NCBI RefSeq assembly: GCF_000758525.1
Contig: NZ_CP009241.1
Span: forward strand, 2,852,001-2,916,000
Source: Paenibacillus sp. FSL H7-0357
GTDB taxonomy: Bacteria; Bacillota; Bacilli; Paenibacillales; Paenibacillaceae
Length of the DNA: 64,000 nucleotides
Direction: 5' to 3'
Shown: in pieces, positions 17,713-26,984 of the stretch
How the letters are laid out: every line of letters starts with the position of its first letter
Position numbering within the stretch: the first letter of the stretch is position 1
The notes under the pieces: generated by a model
What the model saw: only the letters and a program-made list of their open reading frames with translations
Told to the model about the DNA's origin: nothing
The model's database searches: none
Made by a program: the position numbers and the translations under genes

Positions 17713-18170
17713 AGCGGAGCATGCAGCAGCCTGTAACCCGCTGTTCCACTTGAATCAGGCAGCCGGTTGATATGAAAGCCCCTCAACGTTATTTCCTCAT
17801 TCTTGTCCGTACCCGGAGAACCGATCAGGTATACCTTGAATTCGGGACCCAGTGCGCTTAGTCCCTTAATGTCGGAGGGAGAAGGCCAGGGGGCAGAATG
17901 GGGATGGGAGTGGAACAAACCGACAGGGGCGGGGTCGTTATAGAGTGCCTTTACCCATTCGCGGGGATCGGGAACGAAGGCATGCAGCGGGTCAGGCGCT
18001 ACGTTGCTCATGGGGACATAGTCCTTGATGTGCATGCCGCCCGCTGCGGCAGCACCCAGCAGTACGCCGCAAGCTTCATGCGGATAACAGGTCAGCAAAT
18101 GCTTCCCCAGCATGAGCTGTACGGAGCTATCCAGTCTGATGGGCTGGGTTTTTCCCTGGTATGCTGTCAT
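17694..18170 (-). CDS. JAMM/MPN+ metallopeptidase (M67 family)
   Basis: A 158-residue single-domain protein with the complete JAMM zinc signature: Glu32 in HEACG, then His87, His89, Ser97 and Asp100 in HSHPHSAPWPSPSD. Bacterial members of this size remove small modifiers from sulfur-carrier proteins or cleave isopeptide-like bonds; the target here is unknown. GGGGTGA lies four bases before the ATG. Its last codons overlap the exonuclease gene on the other strand by 19 nt. It is transcribed alone, divergent from the TlpA-like gene. Confidence 0.88.
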   Translation of the reverse strand: MTAYQGKTQPIRLDSSVQLMLGKHLLTCYPHEACGVLLGAAAAGGMHIKDYVPMSNVAPDPLHAFVPDPREWVKALYNDPAPVGLFHSHPHSAPWPSPSDIKGLSALGPEFKVYLIGSPGTDKNEEITLRGFHINRLPDSSGTAGYRLLHAPLYALLK

Positions 18171-18333
18171 ATATTCACCCCTCTCTCTTCATAGGATTTC
18201 GTCTCTGACGGAATCCTCTTTTTTTGGTACAGAAGAAGCTGATTTTACTTGGATGTAAAGGATGGTTTGAAACTGCACATATTGGGGGTACAATAGGAGC
18301 AAACCATCCCATTTGCAAAGGAACGGTCTTCCC

Positions 18334-18897
18334 ATGAGAGCTGTGAATAAACGAAATGTAACTGTTGTGGCCTTGATTGTGATATTGGCCGTTCTCGTAA
18401 TTGCGCATGAATTCAGGGCTGAGCCCGAGTCAGTACCAGTAGTGCAGCAATCAACCAAGCTGGAAAGCGGTGCAGGTGCTGGCTTGCTGGCTCCCCCCTT
18501 CACTTTGCAGGGAAACGACAGCACTGTTTATGACGTAGGAGGACCTCGGGAGAAGGCGCTGATGCTTAATTTCTGGGCTTCCTGGTGTGAACCATGTCAG
18601 CTGGAGGCTCCAGAGCTGAATGCAATGGCTGTTAAATATAAGAATGTTCTTGATATTTATGGAATCAATGTGACCAGCCAGGATTATAAGCCCAATGCCG
18701 AACGTTTCATCAAAAAATATATGCTGTCCTTTCCGGTCATGTTTGATCTAAAGGGCAAGGTGTTCGATAAATATAACGGTGCGGTGTTTCCTACCAATGT
18801 GTTGATTGACAAAAATGGGGTAATCTCCGAGATCATTCTCGGTGTCTTGACTCCCGAAGAGCTGGAGAAGAAAATCATCACACTAACCGGCTCTTAA
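18334..18897 (+). CDS. TlpA/ResA-like membrane-anchored thiol-disulfide oxidoreductase
   Basis: A 187-residue protein. An N-terminal membrane anchor (about residues 8-25) is followed by a thioredoxin-fold domain facing outward, with the active site WCEPC (Cys85, Cys88) and the cis-proline region VFPTNVLID. It probably reduces disulfides outside the membrane, for example in cytochrome c maturation or spore coat assembly, as ResA and StoA do. The start at 18334 is supported by AAAGGA eleven bases upstream; the in-frame TTG at 18313 is less likely. It stands alone before a strong terminator. Confidence 0.9.
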   Translation: MRAVNKRNVTVVALIVILAVLVIAHEFRAEPESVPVVQQSTKLESGAGAGLLAPPFTLQGNDSTVYDVGGPREKALMLNFWASWCEPCQLEAPELNAMAVKYKNVLDIYGINVTSQDYKPNAERFIKKYMLSFPVMFDLKGKVFDKYNGAVFPTNVLIDKNGVISEIILGVLTPEELEKKIITLTGS

Positions 18898-18913
18898 AGA
18901 AACGGCAACTATT

Positions 18914-18960
18914 AAAGCCCCCCTGCGGAACGGGTGTTTTCCCGGCTGCAGGGGGGCTTT
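18914..18960. terminator. Strong bidirectional terminator
   Basis: AAAGCCCCCCTGCGG and CTGCAGGGGGGCTTT form a long GC-rich stem between the converging TlpA-like and cimA genes. Confidence 0.92.
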
Positions 18961-18987
18961 GTCAGAGGCATTTGTGAGGCCGAATCT

Positions 18988-20607
18988 TTAATGGTTGACT
19001 AAGCCTCTAGGCTCACTGCTGGACTTCTTGTCGTTTTCGCGTGAGATTTGTCCCAAAAGGGCATAGCGCATACTGTCGACCAATGCTTCCCAGCTGGCCT
19101 CAATGACATTGCTGGATACTCCAACCGTACTCCAGGTATTAGTATAATTTCTGGATTCGATCAGAACCCGTACCTTCGCAGCGGTCTGATCCTGTTCATC
19201 CAGCACGCGAACCTTATAGTCAGAGAGATGCATCTCATCCAATTGCGGGAAGTAGGGCAGCAGTGCCTTGCGCAGGGCGTTGTCCAGCGCGTTGACCGGG
19301 CCGTTGCCTTCTGCAGCGGTATACAGGTTCTCTCCGCCGGCCTTCAGCTTGACGAAGGCCTCGGAAACGACCGGACTGCCGGCTGTCTTCTCCACAAGCA
19401 TTTTGAACGATTCAAAAGTGAACAGCTCGTTCATCTCGCCGGTGGCTTCACGCAGCAGCAGCTCTAGTGAGGCGTCGGCACCTTCGAATTGATATCCCTG
19501 ATGCTCCAGGTTCTTGATCTTGTCAATCACCTTGCGGGCCTGCTCGCTGCTTGGGTCAAGACTGAGGCCCATATCCTGGGCTTTAGACAGGACATTGCTC
19601 TGGCCGGCCAGCTCAGAGACCAGCACGCGCTGTTTGTTGCCCACCAGTTCAGGAGCAATATGCTCATAGGTACGCGAGTCGCGCATGATCGCAGAGACGT
19701 GAATGCCGCCTTTGTGGGCGAATGCGGCCGTTCCAACATAAGGCTGATTAACCGGCATATTCACATTGGCAACTTCGCTCACGAAGCGTGCGGTGTTGGT
19801 CAGCTGGGGGAGGGAATCCCCCGGAATACAGTGATAGCCCATCTTAAGCTGCAGAGTGGGAATGATCGAGCACAGGTTGGCGTTGCCGCAGCGCTCACCA
19901 TAACCGTTGATTGTGCCTTGCACCTGCCGGGCACCTGCGCCAATGGCACTGAGCGTATTGGCGACCGCAAGCTCACAATCATTATGGGTATGGATACCCA
20001 ACGAAGCGCCCGGAAGGATCCCGGCCATACCGGATACAATGTCTTGAATCTCATTCGGGAGTGTGCCGCCGTTTGTATCGCACATGACCAGCCAGTCCGC
20101 ACCGGCTTCCCGTGCTTTAGCCAGGACGGCAGCTGCATACTCCGGATTGTTCTTATAGCCGTCGAAGAAATGTTCGGCATCGAAGATCACTTCGAGGCCT
20201 TTGCGTTTCAGATAAGCGATGGAGTCGCCGATCATCGCCAGATTCTCTTCTAATGTAGTTTGTAGGGCAGTATGCACATGGAAATCCCACGATTTCCCGA
20301 CCAGAGTAGCCGCCGGTACGCCGGCATCAATCATTCTTTGGAGATTGTCGTCGTTCTCGGCTACAGAGTTCTTGCGCCGGGTACTGCCGAATGCGGTGAT
20401 TTTGGCATTTAAATGAAATTCCTTGACCCTTTTGAAAAATTCGATATCCTTATTGTTGCTTCCCGGGATGCCACCTTCAATGTAGTGCACACCCAGATCA
20501 TCGAGTTTTCTGGCAATCTTCAGCTTATCATCCGCCGACAGGCTGATGCCTTCGCCTTGGGTGCCGTCGCGTAGTGTCGTATCGAAGATGGAGATGGACT
20601 TAGACAT
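18988..20607 (-). CDS. cimA: (R)-citramalate synthase CimA
   Basis: A 539-residue DRE-TIM metallolyase. Residues 1-270 form the HMGL-like barrel with DTTLRDGTQGEG at the start and the metal-binding HTHND near residue 210. Residues 395-520 form the LeuA dimer/allosteric domain. The length and the EGISLS and HFFDGY motifs fit CimA of the Leptospira/Firmicutes type rather than LeuA. It condenses pyruvate and acetyl-CoA to citramalate, the entry to threonine-independent isoleucine synthesis. AGGAGG is seven bases before the ATG. A good minus-strand promoter lies about 100 nt upstream. No T-box leader is visible; the interval is too short for one. Confidence 0.93.
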   Translation of the reverse strand: MSKSISIFDTTLRDGTQGEGISLSADDKLKIARKLDDLGVHYIEGGIPGSNNKDIEFFKRVKEFHLNAKITAFGSTRRKNSVAENDDNLQRMIDAGVPAATLVGKSWDFHVHTALQTTLEENLAMIGDSIAYLKRKGLEVIFDAEHFFDGYKNNPEYAAAVLAKAREAGADWLVMCDTNGGTLPNEIQDIVSGMAGILPGASLGIHTHNDCELAVANTLSAIGAGARQVQGTINGYGERCGNANLCSIIPTLQLKMGYHCIPGDSLPQLTNTARFVSEVANVNMPVNQPYVGTAAFAHKGGIHVSAIMRDSRTYEHIAPELVGNKQRVLVSELAGQSNVLSKAQDMGLSLDPSSEQARKVIDKIKNLEHQGYQFEGADASLELLLREATGEMNELFTFESFKMLVEKTAGSPVVSEAFVKLKAGGENLYTAAEGNGPVNALDNALRKALLPYFPQLDEMHLSDYKVRVLDEQDQTAAKVRVLIESRNYTNTWSTVGVSSNVIEASWEALVDSMRYALLGQISRENDKKSSSEPRGLVNH

Positions 20608-20704
20608 GGGAGTCCTCCTAAAAGTTTTGTGAGAATGGCTTCCTGGATTTACTCCGTACAGAATTTACTTCGGAAGCATCCGCTTAAGGGAAATGAATTT
20701 TTAT

Positions 20705-20733
20705 ATTATAGCATTTTTACGCGGGAATGTAAC
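20705..20733 (-). promoter_or_regulatory. cimA promoter
   Basis: On the minus strand: GTTACA at 20733-20728, a 17-nt spacer, and TATAAT at 20710-20705, about 100 nt ahead of the cimA start. Confidence 0.65.
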
Positions 20734-20833
20734 AAAGAACTTTACAGCGTTTCTGCTTTTGTTGACCTTCCGGCAGTTGAAGAGGTATGCTAAATCCGAC
20801 AATGGAAACCCTGAAGATAAGAAGGTAGATATT

Positions 20834-22126
20834 GTGCAGAACGTGGATCAGTATTACCCAACGAGCGGCAGGGTTATTCTGCATGTGGATATGAATGCTT
20901 TCTACTGCTCAGTGCATGAGGCGGAGGATCCGGAGCAATACAAAGGCAAACCGACGGCGGTTGCCGGAAGCGTGGAGCTGCGAAGAGGGATTATTGTCAC
21001 CTGCTCCTATGCTGCACGCAGGCTGGGAATCTCAACAGGCATGCAGGTGCAGAAGGCACTCCGGATTTGTCCATCCTTAATTGTTATTCAACCGAACTTT
21101 CATCTATACCGTAAGTATTCGAATGCATTCATGCAGATTGCCTACAGCTATACTCCGCTGCTTGAAGCAGTCTCAATAGATGAATGTTATCTCGACATTA
21201 CCGGCTCCAGACAGTTCGGGACTCCACTGGAGATTGCCGGGGCCATCCAGCGCAGGATCATGGAGGAGCTTGGACTGCCTTGCTCCATTGGGGTTGCCCC
21301 CAATAAGCTGCTGGCCAAAATTGCCTCGGATCTGAAAAAGCCCAACGGAATCTCCGTCCTCCGGCTGCGTGATGTGCCGGATATTCTGTGGAACAAGCCA
21401 TGTAATGAAATGTTCGGCATTGGCGGAAAAACAGCCGAAAAGCTCCGGAAGCTTGGCATCTACAGCATCGGCCAGCTGGCTGCGGCCGATGAGAAGATGC
21501 TGGTGGATTATTTCGGGGTCATGGGCTCATGGCTGAAACGGGCGGGCAACGGTATTGACCACGGCATTGTGAATCCCGAGCGCGAACAGAGCAAGTCGAT
21601 CGGGCATACGACAACCTTGCCGAGAGATGTAGTCGGTCTGGCAGAGGCCCGGCCGATTCTGCTGAATCTTAGCGACCAGGTTGCCCGGCGGCTGAGGAAG
21701 CAGGGCTTGGTGGCAGCAGGTGTGCAGCTCACGATCCGCACACCCGACATGAAGACCATTACCCGGTCGCGCCAGCTGGAGACTCCTTCGGAAAGCGCTG
21801 AAGACATCTATAAGACGGTGTGCGAGCAGTTTGCCAAGCACTGGAAGGGGGACAAGCCGGTGCGTCTGCTGGGTGTTACCCTGCAGGGACTGAGCCCCAA
21901 GGAGGACTCCGCTATCCAGCTGGATTTGTTCGATTATGAACGTCAGCCGAAGAAGGAGTCCCTGAACAAAACGATGGATATGCTGCGCAACAAATTCGGC
22001 GAGAATGCGGTGCTGACGGCCGGCATGCTCAGTGACAGCCACTCGGCCCGCCTCCGCAATCATAAGGAGCGCGGCACCTCACTGCAGAAGGACAATCTCG
22101 AAAGTGTTGATCCTGATAAAACATGA
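20834..22126 (+). CDS. dinB: DNA polymerase IV (Y family)
   Basis: A 430-residue Y-family polymerase. The catalytic acidic residues appear in LHVDMNAFY near the start and in SIDECYLD, followed by helix-hairpin-helix elements (MFGIGGKTAEKLRKLGI) and the little-finger domain (about 250-350). Close to the C-terminus, IQLDLF is a beta-clamp binding motif. It performs translesion synthesis. GTG at 20834 with AGAAGG eight bases upstream is chosen. The frame extends upstream to 20693 but that part is hydrophobic, lies over the cimA promoter and is unlike the family. It is divergent from cimA. Confidence 0.93.
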   Translation: MQNVDQYYPTSGRVILHVDMNAFYCSVHEAEDPEQYKGKPTAVAGSVELRRGIIVTCSYAARRLGISTGMQVQKALRICPSLIVIQPNFHLYRKYSNAFMQIAYSYTPLLEAVSIDECYLDITGSRQFGTPLEIAGAIQRRIMEELGLPCSIGVAPNKLLAKIASDLKKPNGISVLRLRDVPDILWNKPCNEMFGIGGKTAEKLRKLGIYSIGQLAAADEKMLVDYFGVMGSWLKRAGNGIDHGIVNPEREQSKSIGHTTTLPRDVVGLAEARPILLNLSDQVARRLRKQGLVAAGVQLTIRTPDMKTITRSRQLETPSESAEDIYKTVCEQFAKHWKGDKPVRLLGVTLQGLSPKEDSAIQLDLFDYERQPKKESLNKTMDMLRNKFGENAVLTAGMLSDSHSARLRNHKERGTSLQKDNLESVDPDKT

Positions 22127-22528
<402 letters not shown>

Positions 22529-22591
22529 TCCAGAGGTTTTTCGTTGACTACAGGATATAAGGATCGCTCAGCGCGAACCTTATATTTACAT

Positions 22592-22640
22592 AAAGACATC
22601 TCTTCGCCGGCGTAAATTCGGTTGGGGGATGTCTTTTTTT
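22592..22640 (+). terminator. Ferredoxin gene terminator
   Basis: AAAGACATC and GATGTCTTTTTTT arms about 65 nt after the stop codon, with an internal loop. Confidence 0.85.
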
Positions 22641-22693
22641 GATGGACTGACCGATATATATATAGAAAGAATCACAAACCCGCGGAGGCCCCG

Positions 22694-24160
22694 ATGAAAA
22701 ACTCGCAGCATCTTAAGGCGTATGTTCAGTTGCATCCTGAAAACAAGATGGCATGGTACTTGCTTGGTAAGGAATACTATAAGAACGGCCAGCAAGGCAA
22801 AGCGAATTACTGCTTCAATCAGGCCGGTGAAGTATACGAAGCTTTCGAGCACAGCAAGGTGCCGGCCGAAATGCTGCGTGAATATGAAGACGGCCTGCTT
22901 CAGGCTGCCCGGCAGCGTCACCAGAACAAGCAGAGAATGCGCCGTATTCTGCTTACGCTAGTTCTGCTGCTGCTGGTGTTTCTGCCGGATGCAGCTGCGC
23001 CGGGTACCCTTCCCGGTCCCGGTGAAACGGACAACTCGGCTCCAGAGATTGCCGGCGGAGCTCCGGTAGATTTACCGGAGGAGCTTACGGCAACGGCGGT
23101 GCCTGAGACTGGAGTACAGCCGGCCCCGGATCCGGTAAAGCTGGCTTTTACGGCACAGCCGGGGGATGCTGCCGGACCTGGCAAGGCGCTGGCGGGCTTG
23201 CTGCAGAGCAGCCAGCCGACCGGCTCAACGGCGATCCTGCGAATGGAGCGCTCCGGCAAATGGCTTATATGGAAGAAGGAGCTGCCGCTCGAGGCAAGGC
23301 TGGAGAAGAGTGAGGAAGGTCGGATTGTATACCAATCCTACAATTCGGCGGTCTGTGCCTGCCAGCCCCCGGATTCAGCAGAGCTGAAGAAACAGGCGGC
23401 AGGATGGCAGGAGGACCAGGAGGAGCTGGCAGTGCTGTGGAGCGCCATGCGATCCTACAAGAGCAGCAAGGGCGTGCTGCCGAAATCCCTTGGGGAGCTG
23501 GAGGCGCCGTTTCCGGGAAATTGGCTGGGTGGAACGACTCCGCTGATGAAAGCGAAGTTTGCCTCGCTGCGTGCAGCAGCTTCCCCGGCAGTCCCGCAGG
23601 CCCCGGCGGCTACTGCCAAGCCGGATACTGCCACGGCAACGGGGATTCCTGCAGCTGGCCAGAACGGCAATTCTTCTGGAGCAAGCGGTGATGCGGCGGC
23701 GGAAATGCCCTTTTTTACAGGACCGCTGACTATTATTGTAGATAAACAAAAACACCGCCTGGCAGTGACCAGCGGCTCGATAATTCTGCGGAACTATGAG
23801 ATTGGACTCGGCGGCGACAAAACACCTGAAGGGACTTTTACGATCACAGACAAGGTGGTCAATCCGAATGGCCATGACAACGGGGAATTCGGCAGCCGCG
23901 GGATGCAGCTCTCGGACAGCAACTATGCCATACACGGCACAAATGAGCCTGACAGCATAGGCAAAGATGAATCGCTGGGATGTATCCGGATGAACCGCAA
24001 AGATGTGGAGGAATTATTCGCTATGGTACCGATGGGAACGAAGGTTCAGATTACTAAAGGGGTTCTGCCTGAGGAGCTGCTGCTTCCGGAGGAAGCCTAT
24101 CCCTCTGGAGCACCTCAAAATCAGACCAACCCCCACAAAGTCTACCACTGGCTGAATTAA
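22694..24160 (+). CDS. L,D-transpeptidase with N-terminal TPR and membrane anchor
   Basis: A 488-residue protein. Residues 1-55 look like a TPR unit on the cytoplasmic side. One membrane segment lies at about 84-98, followed by Ala/Pro-rich linkers, a middle region of unknown fold (about 145-285) and a YkuD catalytic domain (about 345-455). The catalytic motif is HGTN followed by SLGCIRM with nucleophile Cys430. Such enzymes form 3-3 cross-links in peptidoglycan or attach proteins to it. GGAGG stands six bases before the ATG. The cytoplasmic TPR fused to an extracytoplasmic transpeptidase is a less common layout. The stop codon overlaps the stop of a small convergent gene. Confidence 0.9.
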   Translation: MKNSQHLKAYVQLHPENKMAWYLLGKEYYKNGQQGKANYCFNQAGEVYEAFEHSKVPAEMLREYEDGLLQAARQRHQNKQRMRRILLTLVLLLLVFLPDAAAPGTLPGPGETDNSAPEIAGGAPVDLPEELTATAVPETGVQPAPDPVKLAFTAQPGDAAGPGKALAGLLQSSQPTGSTAILRMERSGKWLIWKKELPLEARLEKSEEGRIVYQSYNSAVCACQPPDSAELKKQAAGWQEDQEELAVLWSAMRSYKSSKGVLPKSLGELEAPFPGNWLGGTTPLMKAKFASLRAAASPAVPQAPAATAKPDTATATGIPAAGQNGNSSGASGDAAAEMPFFTGPLTIIVDKQKHRLAVTSGSIILRNYEIGLGGDKTPEGTFTITDKVVNPNGHDNGEFGSRGMQLSDSNYAIHGTNEPDSIGKDESLGCIRMNRKDVEELFAMVPMGTKVQITKGVLPEELLLPEEAYPSGAPQNQTNPHKVYHWLN

Positions 24161-24294
24161 TTACCTGCTACAAGAAATAGAACAATAATAAGAAGAATCA
24201 GCAAGGCCAGACTTACACTAATCCACAGGATTGCTTTGCGGTTGACTTCTTCCTTCTTCTGCTGGAGTGTAGGAGGTTTGCGTTTAGTTGACAT
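24157..24294 (-). CDS. Small single-span membrane protein (45 aa)
   Basis: A 45-residue protein: a basic, Gln/Lys/Glu-rich N-terminus (MSTKRKPPTLQQKKEE) followed by one hydrophobic helix of about 21 residues and a short AGN end. AAGGA lies eight bases before the ATG at 24294. An in-frame ATG nine bases earlier is too close to that site. The stop codon overlaps the stop codon of the convergent L,D-transpeptidase gene by two bases. I do not recognise a family. The topology would place the charged end in the cytoplasm. Confidence 0.6.
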   Translation of the reverse strand: MSTKRKPPTLQQKKEEVNRKAILWISVSLALLILLIIVLFLVAGN

Positions 24295-24504
24295 ACTGGT
24301 CATCCTTCTTTCTCTCTTGATCGGTGATTACCCTTACATTGTAATGCGTTTGCAAGAAAAATACTATACTCTGCATTTCGCTCGCAGACATCACCTGGGC
24401 AAAAAACTTTTCTTTTCTTCCCGAAACGGATAAAATTAAGAAGAAACCTATAGAAACGGGGAGTCGCGGGACATCACGTATTATCCCTTGAAGGAGCGAG
24501 AACG

Positions 24505-25599
24505 GTGCTGTATCGAAATTTAGGTAAACCAATTTTCTTTAAAATGGACCCGGAGAAGGCACATCATCTCGTCATAGGCGGTTTGAACAAAGCGGCCTTG
24601 GTTCCGGGCGGCAGCGCGGCCATGCGCTTGATGTACGGCGTTCCAGAGACAGCCGATCTTGCGGTAGACCTGTTCGGTCTGCATTTCCCTACTCCGGTGG
24701 GTCTTGCAGCAGGACTGGATAAGAACGCTGAAGCGGTGGGCGGCTTCTCATCAATTGGCTTCGGATTTATGGAAGTGGGTACGGTTACGCCCAAGAGCCA
24801 GCCGGGCAATGACAGCCCGCGGTTATTCCGTCTTCTTCCGGACGAAGCGCTGATTAACCGGATGGGCTTCAATAATGAAGGCGCAGAGGCCATGGCCCAG
24901 CGGCTGAAGGTGCTGAAGAAACGCAGAATTCCTGTGGCGGTCAATATCGGGCGCAATAAAGTGACCCCAAATGAATCAGCACATGAGGACTACCGGCAGT
25001 GTATCCGTACGCTTTATCCGTACGGTGATTTTTTTGTGGTTAATATCAGCTCTCCGAATACACCGGATTTACGGAGTCTCCAGCATGGCAGTGAATTATC
25101 GAACCTGCTGGCCCAAGTGAAAGAAGAAATGGAACTCCAGCGTGAGAAAAGCGGTATGGCCAAAAGTCTGCTGGTCAAGATTGCTCCCGATGTCAGCGAC
25201 ACCGAGCTTGAATATATGGTACATACACTCTCGGAAGCCGGTGTGGACGGCGTGATCGCTACGAACACCACACTCAACCGTGAGGGGCTGAAGAGTGACA
25301 AAGCCGGAGAGACAGGGGGCCTCAGCGGCAAACCGCTGCGCGACCGTTCCACAGAGATTATTCGCAGCATTTATCGCCAGACCGGCGGCAAGCTGCCGAT
25401 TATTGGTTCAGGCGGTATTTTTACCAGCCAGGATGCTTATGACAAAATCCGGGCGGGTGCCAGCCTGGTTGAAATTTATACAGCTCTCATCTATGAAGGA
25501 CCGGAGGTTAACCGCAGATTGCATGCCGGACTTAGGCAGCTTCTGCGGCGGGACGGATTCCGTAATATCCTAGAAGCGGTGGGCGCTGATCATCACTGA
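24505..25599 (+). CDS. pyrD: Dihydroorotate dehydrogenase (quinone), class 2
   Basis: A 364-residue class 2 enzyme. It oxidises dihydroorotate to orotate with FMN and passes electrons to membrane quinone. The N-terminal amphipathic extension (about 1-45) that attaches class 2 enzymes to the membrane is present. The catalytic serine lies in NISSPNTPDLR, the FMN-phosphate site in IIGSGGIFT, and the substrate site in NRMGFNNEG. GTG at 24505 follows AAGGAGCG. B. subtilis uses the class 1B enzyme PyrD-PyrK inside the pyr operon; here the gene stands apart from other pyr genes, just upstream of a small alarmone synthetase. Confidence 0.95.
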   Translation: MLYRNLGKPIFFKMDPEKAHHLVIGGLNKAALVPGGSAAMRLMYGVPETADLAVDLFGLHFPTPVGLAAGLDKNAEAVGGFSSIGFGFMEVGTVTPKSQPGNDSPRLFRLLPDEALINRMGFNNEGAEAMAQRLKVLKKRRIPVAVNIGRNKVTPNESAHEDYRQCIRTLYPYGDFFVVNISSPNTPDLRSLQHGSELSNLLAQVKEEMELQREKSGMAKSLLVKIAPDVSDTELEYMVHTLSEAGVDGVIATNTTLNREGLKSDKAGETGGLSGKPLRDRSTEIIRSIYRQTGGKLPIIGSGGIFTSQDAYDKIRAGASLVEIYTALIYEGPEVNRRLHAGLRQLLRRDGFRNILEAVGADHH

Positions 25600-25627
25600 A
25601 GGATGAATGGACAGGAGGACGAAGGCG

Positions 25628-26440
25628 ATGGACGGCAGGGACTGGGGAACTTTTTTGCTTCCATATGAACAGACTGTGGAGGAACTTAAGGTTAAATTCA
25701 AGACGATGCGCTCGGAGCTCAAGAAGAGAGAGGAATATACGCCGATCGAGTTTGTAACCGGACGCGTGAAGCGGCTGTCCAGCATTCTGGAGAAGGCCAA
25801 GCGGCTGAATGTGAAGATGGAAGATCTGGAGACAGGCATTGAGGATATCGCCGGCATACGCATCATGTGCCAATTCGTTGAGGATATCCGCAGAGTGGCG
25901 GAGTATATCCGTGCCCGCAAGGATCTTGAAGTGCTTTACGAGAAGGACTACATCACCAATTACAAGGAAAGCGGCTACCGCAGCTTCCATATGATTATTA
26001 AATATCCTGTTCAGACGGCTCTGGGGCAAAAGATTGTGCTCGCCGAGATTCAAATCCGCACACTGGCGATGAATTTCTGGGCAACCATCGAGCATTCGCT
26101 GAACTATAAATACCGTGAAAGCCTGCCCGATGAAATGCGGGTGCGGCTCAAGACGGCGGCAGAGGCCGCTTCCATACTGGACAGTGAAATGTCCAGCATC
26201 CGTGAAGAAATTCTAGAGGCTCAAAAAACCTTCGAAGAAAATTCCAATATGACGACTCAATTGCTCAAGGCGATTCATCAATTGTATTTCTATCATCTGG
26301 TGAACGAGGCGATTGAAAGCCAGGAACGTTTCAATGTGATCTGGCAGGCGCAGGATATGGATGCGATGAAGGAATTGCTGGACCATGTGCGTGAGCTGCT
26401 CTCTAATGCGAAGAAGGACAGTCTGCCGGATGGTCTATGA
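25628..26440 (+). CDS. Small alarmone synthetase SAS1/RelQ (YjbM-type)
   Basis: A 270-residue (p)ppGpp synthetase. The RelA/SpoT synthetase domain shows DIAGIRIMCQF, ESGYRSFHMI and the conserved EIQIRTLAMNFWATIEHSLNY region, close to B. subtilis YjbM. The hydrolase, TGS and ACT domains of long Rel proteins are absent. It makes pppGpp/ppGpp from ATP and GTP or GDP, linking growth to cell-wall or other stress. ATG at 25628 has AGGAGG nine bases upstream. It follows pyrD by 28 nt, so cotranscription with pyrimidine synthesis is likely. Its C-terminus (about 210-270) is longer than YjbM. The next gene overlaps its end by 11 nt. Confidence 0.93.
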   Translation: MDGRDWGTFLLPYEQTVEELKVKFKTMRSELKKREEYTPIEFVTGRVKRLSSILEKAKRLNVKMEDLETGIEDIAGIRIMCQFVEDIRRVAEYIRARKDLEVLYEKDYITNYKESGYRSFHMIIKYPVQTALGQKIVLAEIQIRTLAMNFWATIEHSLNYKYRESLPDEMRVRLKTAAEAASILDSEMSSIREEILEAQKTFEENSNMTTQLLKAIHQLYFYHLVNEAIESQERFNVIWQAQDMDAMKELLDHVRELLSNAKKDSLPDGL

Positions 26441-26885
26441 ACCGCTGTATCTGGCGTACCTGGTCTATTTCAATAGAGACAGAGATTATTTTGAATGTCA
26501 TGAGGTGCTTGAAGAGCTGTGGCTGGCTAAAGACCGTGATCCGCTGTACAAAGCACTTCTTCAGGTAGCGGTCGGGTTGTATCATTTCCGCAACGGGAAT
26601 GTGCGCGGCGGGAGGATTATGCTGGGCGGGGCACATATTGTGCTGCAGAAGTATCCGGATGAAACGCTGGGAATTCATCTTGCGAAGCTTGTACAGGAGA
26701 CTGGTGAGTATGTCCGCAAGCTGGAAGGCTATGATGAACAGCCGTTTCCCTATTATGATCTGACCCTTGAAATTGCAGATCCCGGTCTGGAAGAGGCTGT
26801 AAGGATTGCAGCTGCCCGGATTACACCCAACTTGCCGCAGCGCAGGGGGCCCCAGCGGCCGGCTCACTCACCGCACCGCAAATGA
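26430..26885 (+). CDS. DUF309 family protein
   Basis: A 151-residue helical protein. HEVLEELW, near residue 25, together with KALLQVAVGLYHFRNGN is the DUF309 signature; the conserved His/Glu arrangement suggests a ligand or metal site, but no activity is known. ATG at 26430 lies within the last codons of the alarmone synthetase gene, giving translational coupling. AAGGA about 12 bases upstream is a weak binding site. The C-terminal 20 residues are basic and Pro/Arg-rich, probably disordered. Confidence 0.82.
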   Translation: MVYEPLYLAYLVYFNRDRDYFECHEVLEELWLAKDRDPLYKALLQVAVGLYHFRNGNVRGGRIMLGGAHIVLQKYPDETLGIHLAKLVQETGEYVRKLEGYDEQPFPYYDLTLEIADPGLEEAVRIAAARITPNLPQRRGPQRPAHSPHRK

Positions 26886-26908
26886 AGCATTAAATACCAG
26901 CAAGACAA

Positions 26909-26937
26909 CAAGGAGCACTCCACCGGGGTGTTCCTTG
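26909..26937 (+). terminator. Hairpin between DUF309 and rsmF-like gene
   Basis: CAAGGAGCACTCC and GGGGTGTTCCTTG can form a 13-base stem with wobble pairs and a three-base loop. No T-run follows, so it may be a weak terminator or an RNA-stabilising element. Confidence 0.5.
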
Positions 26938-26984
26938 AATTATTCATTCCTACATTCAGAAACAACAAGCAGGAGGAAAGCAAC

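Noticed and set aside
20608..20704. T-box leader for cimA
   Set aside because: Less than 110 nt separate promoter and start, and neither the T-box sequence nor an antiterminator is seen.
20693..20833. N-terminal extension of DNA polymerase IV
   Set aside because: The extra 47 residues are hydrophobic and lie over the cimA promoter; the GTG at 20834 has a proper ribosome binding site.
24284..24532. 82-codon minus-strand frame upstream of pyrD
   Set aside because: It overlaps the start of pyrD and the small membrane gene's start, lacks a ribosome binding site and has no family resemblance.
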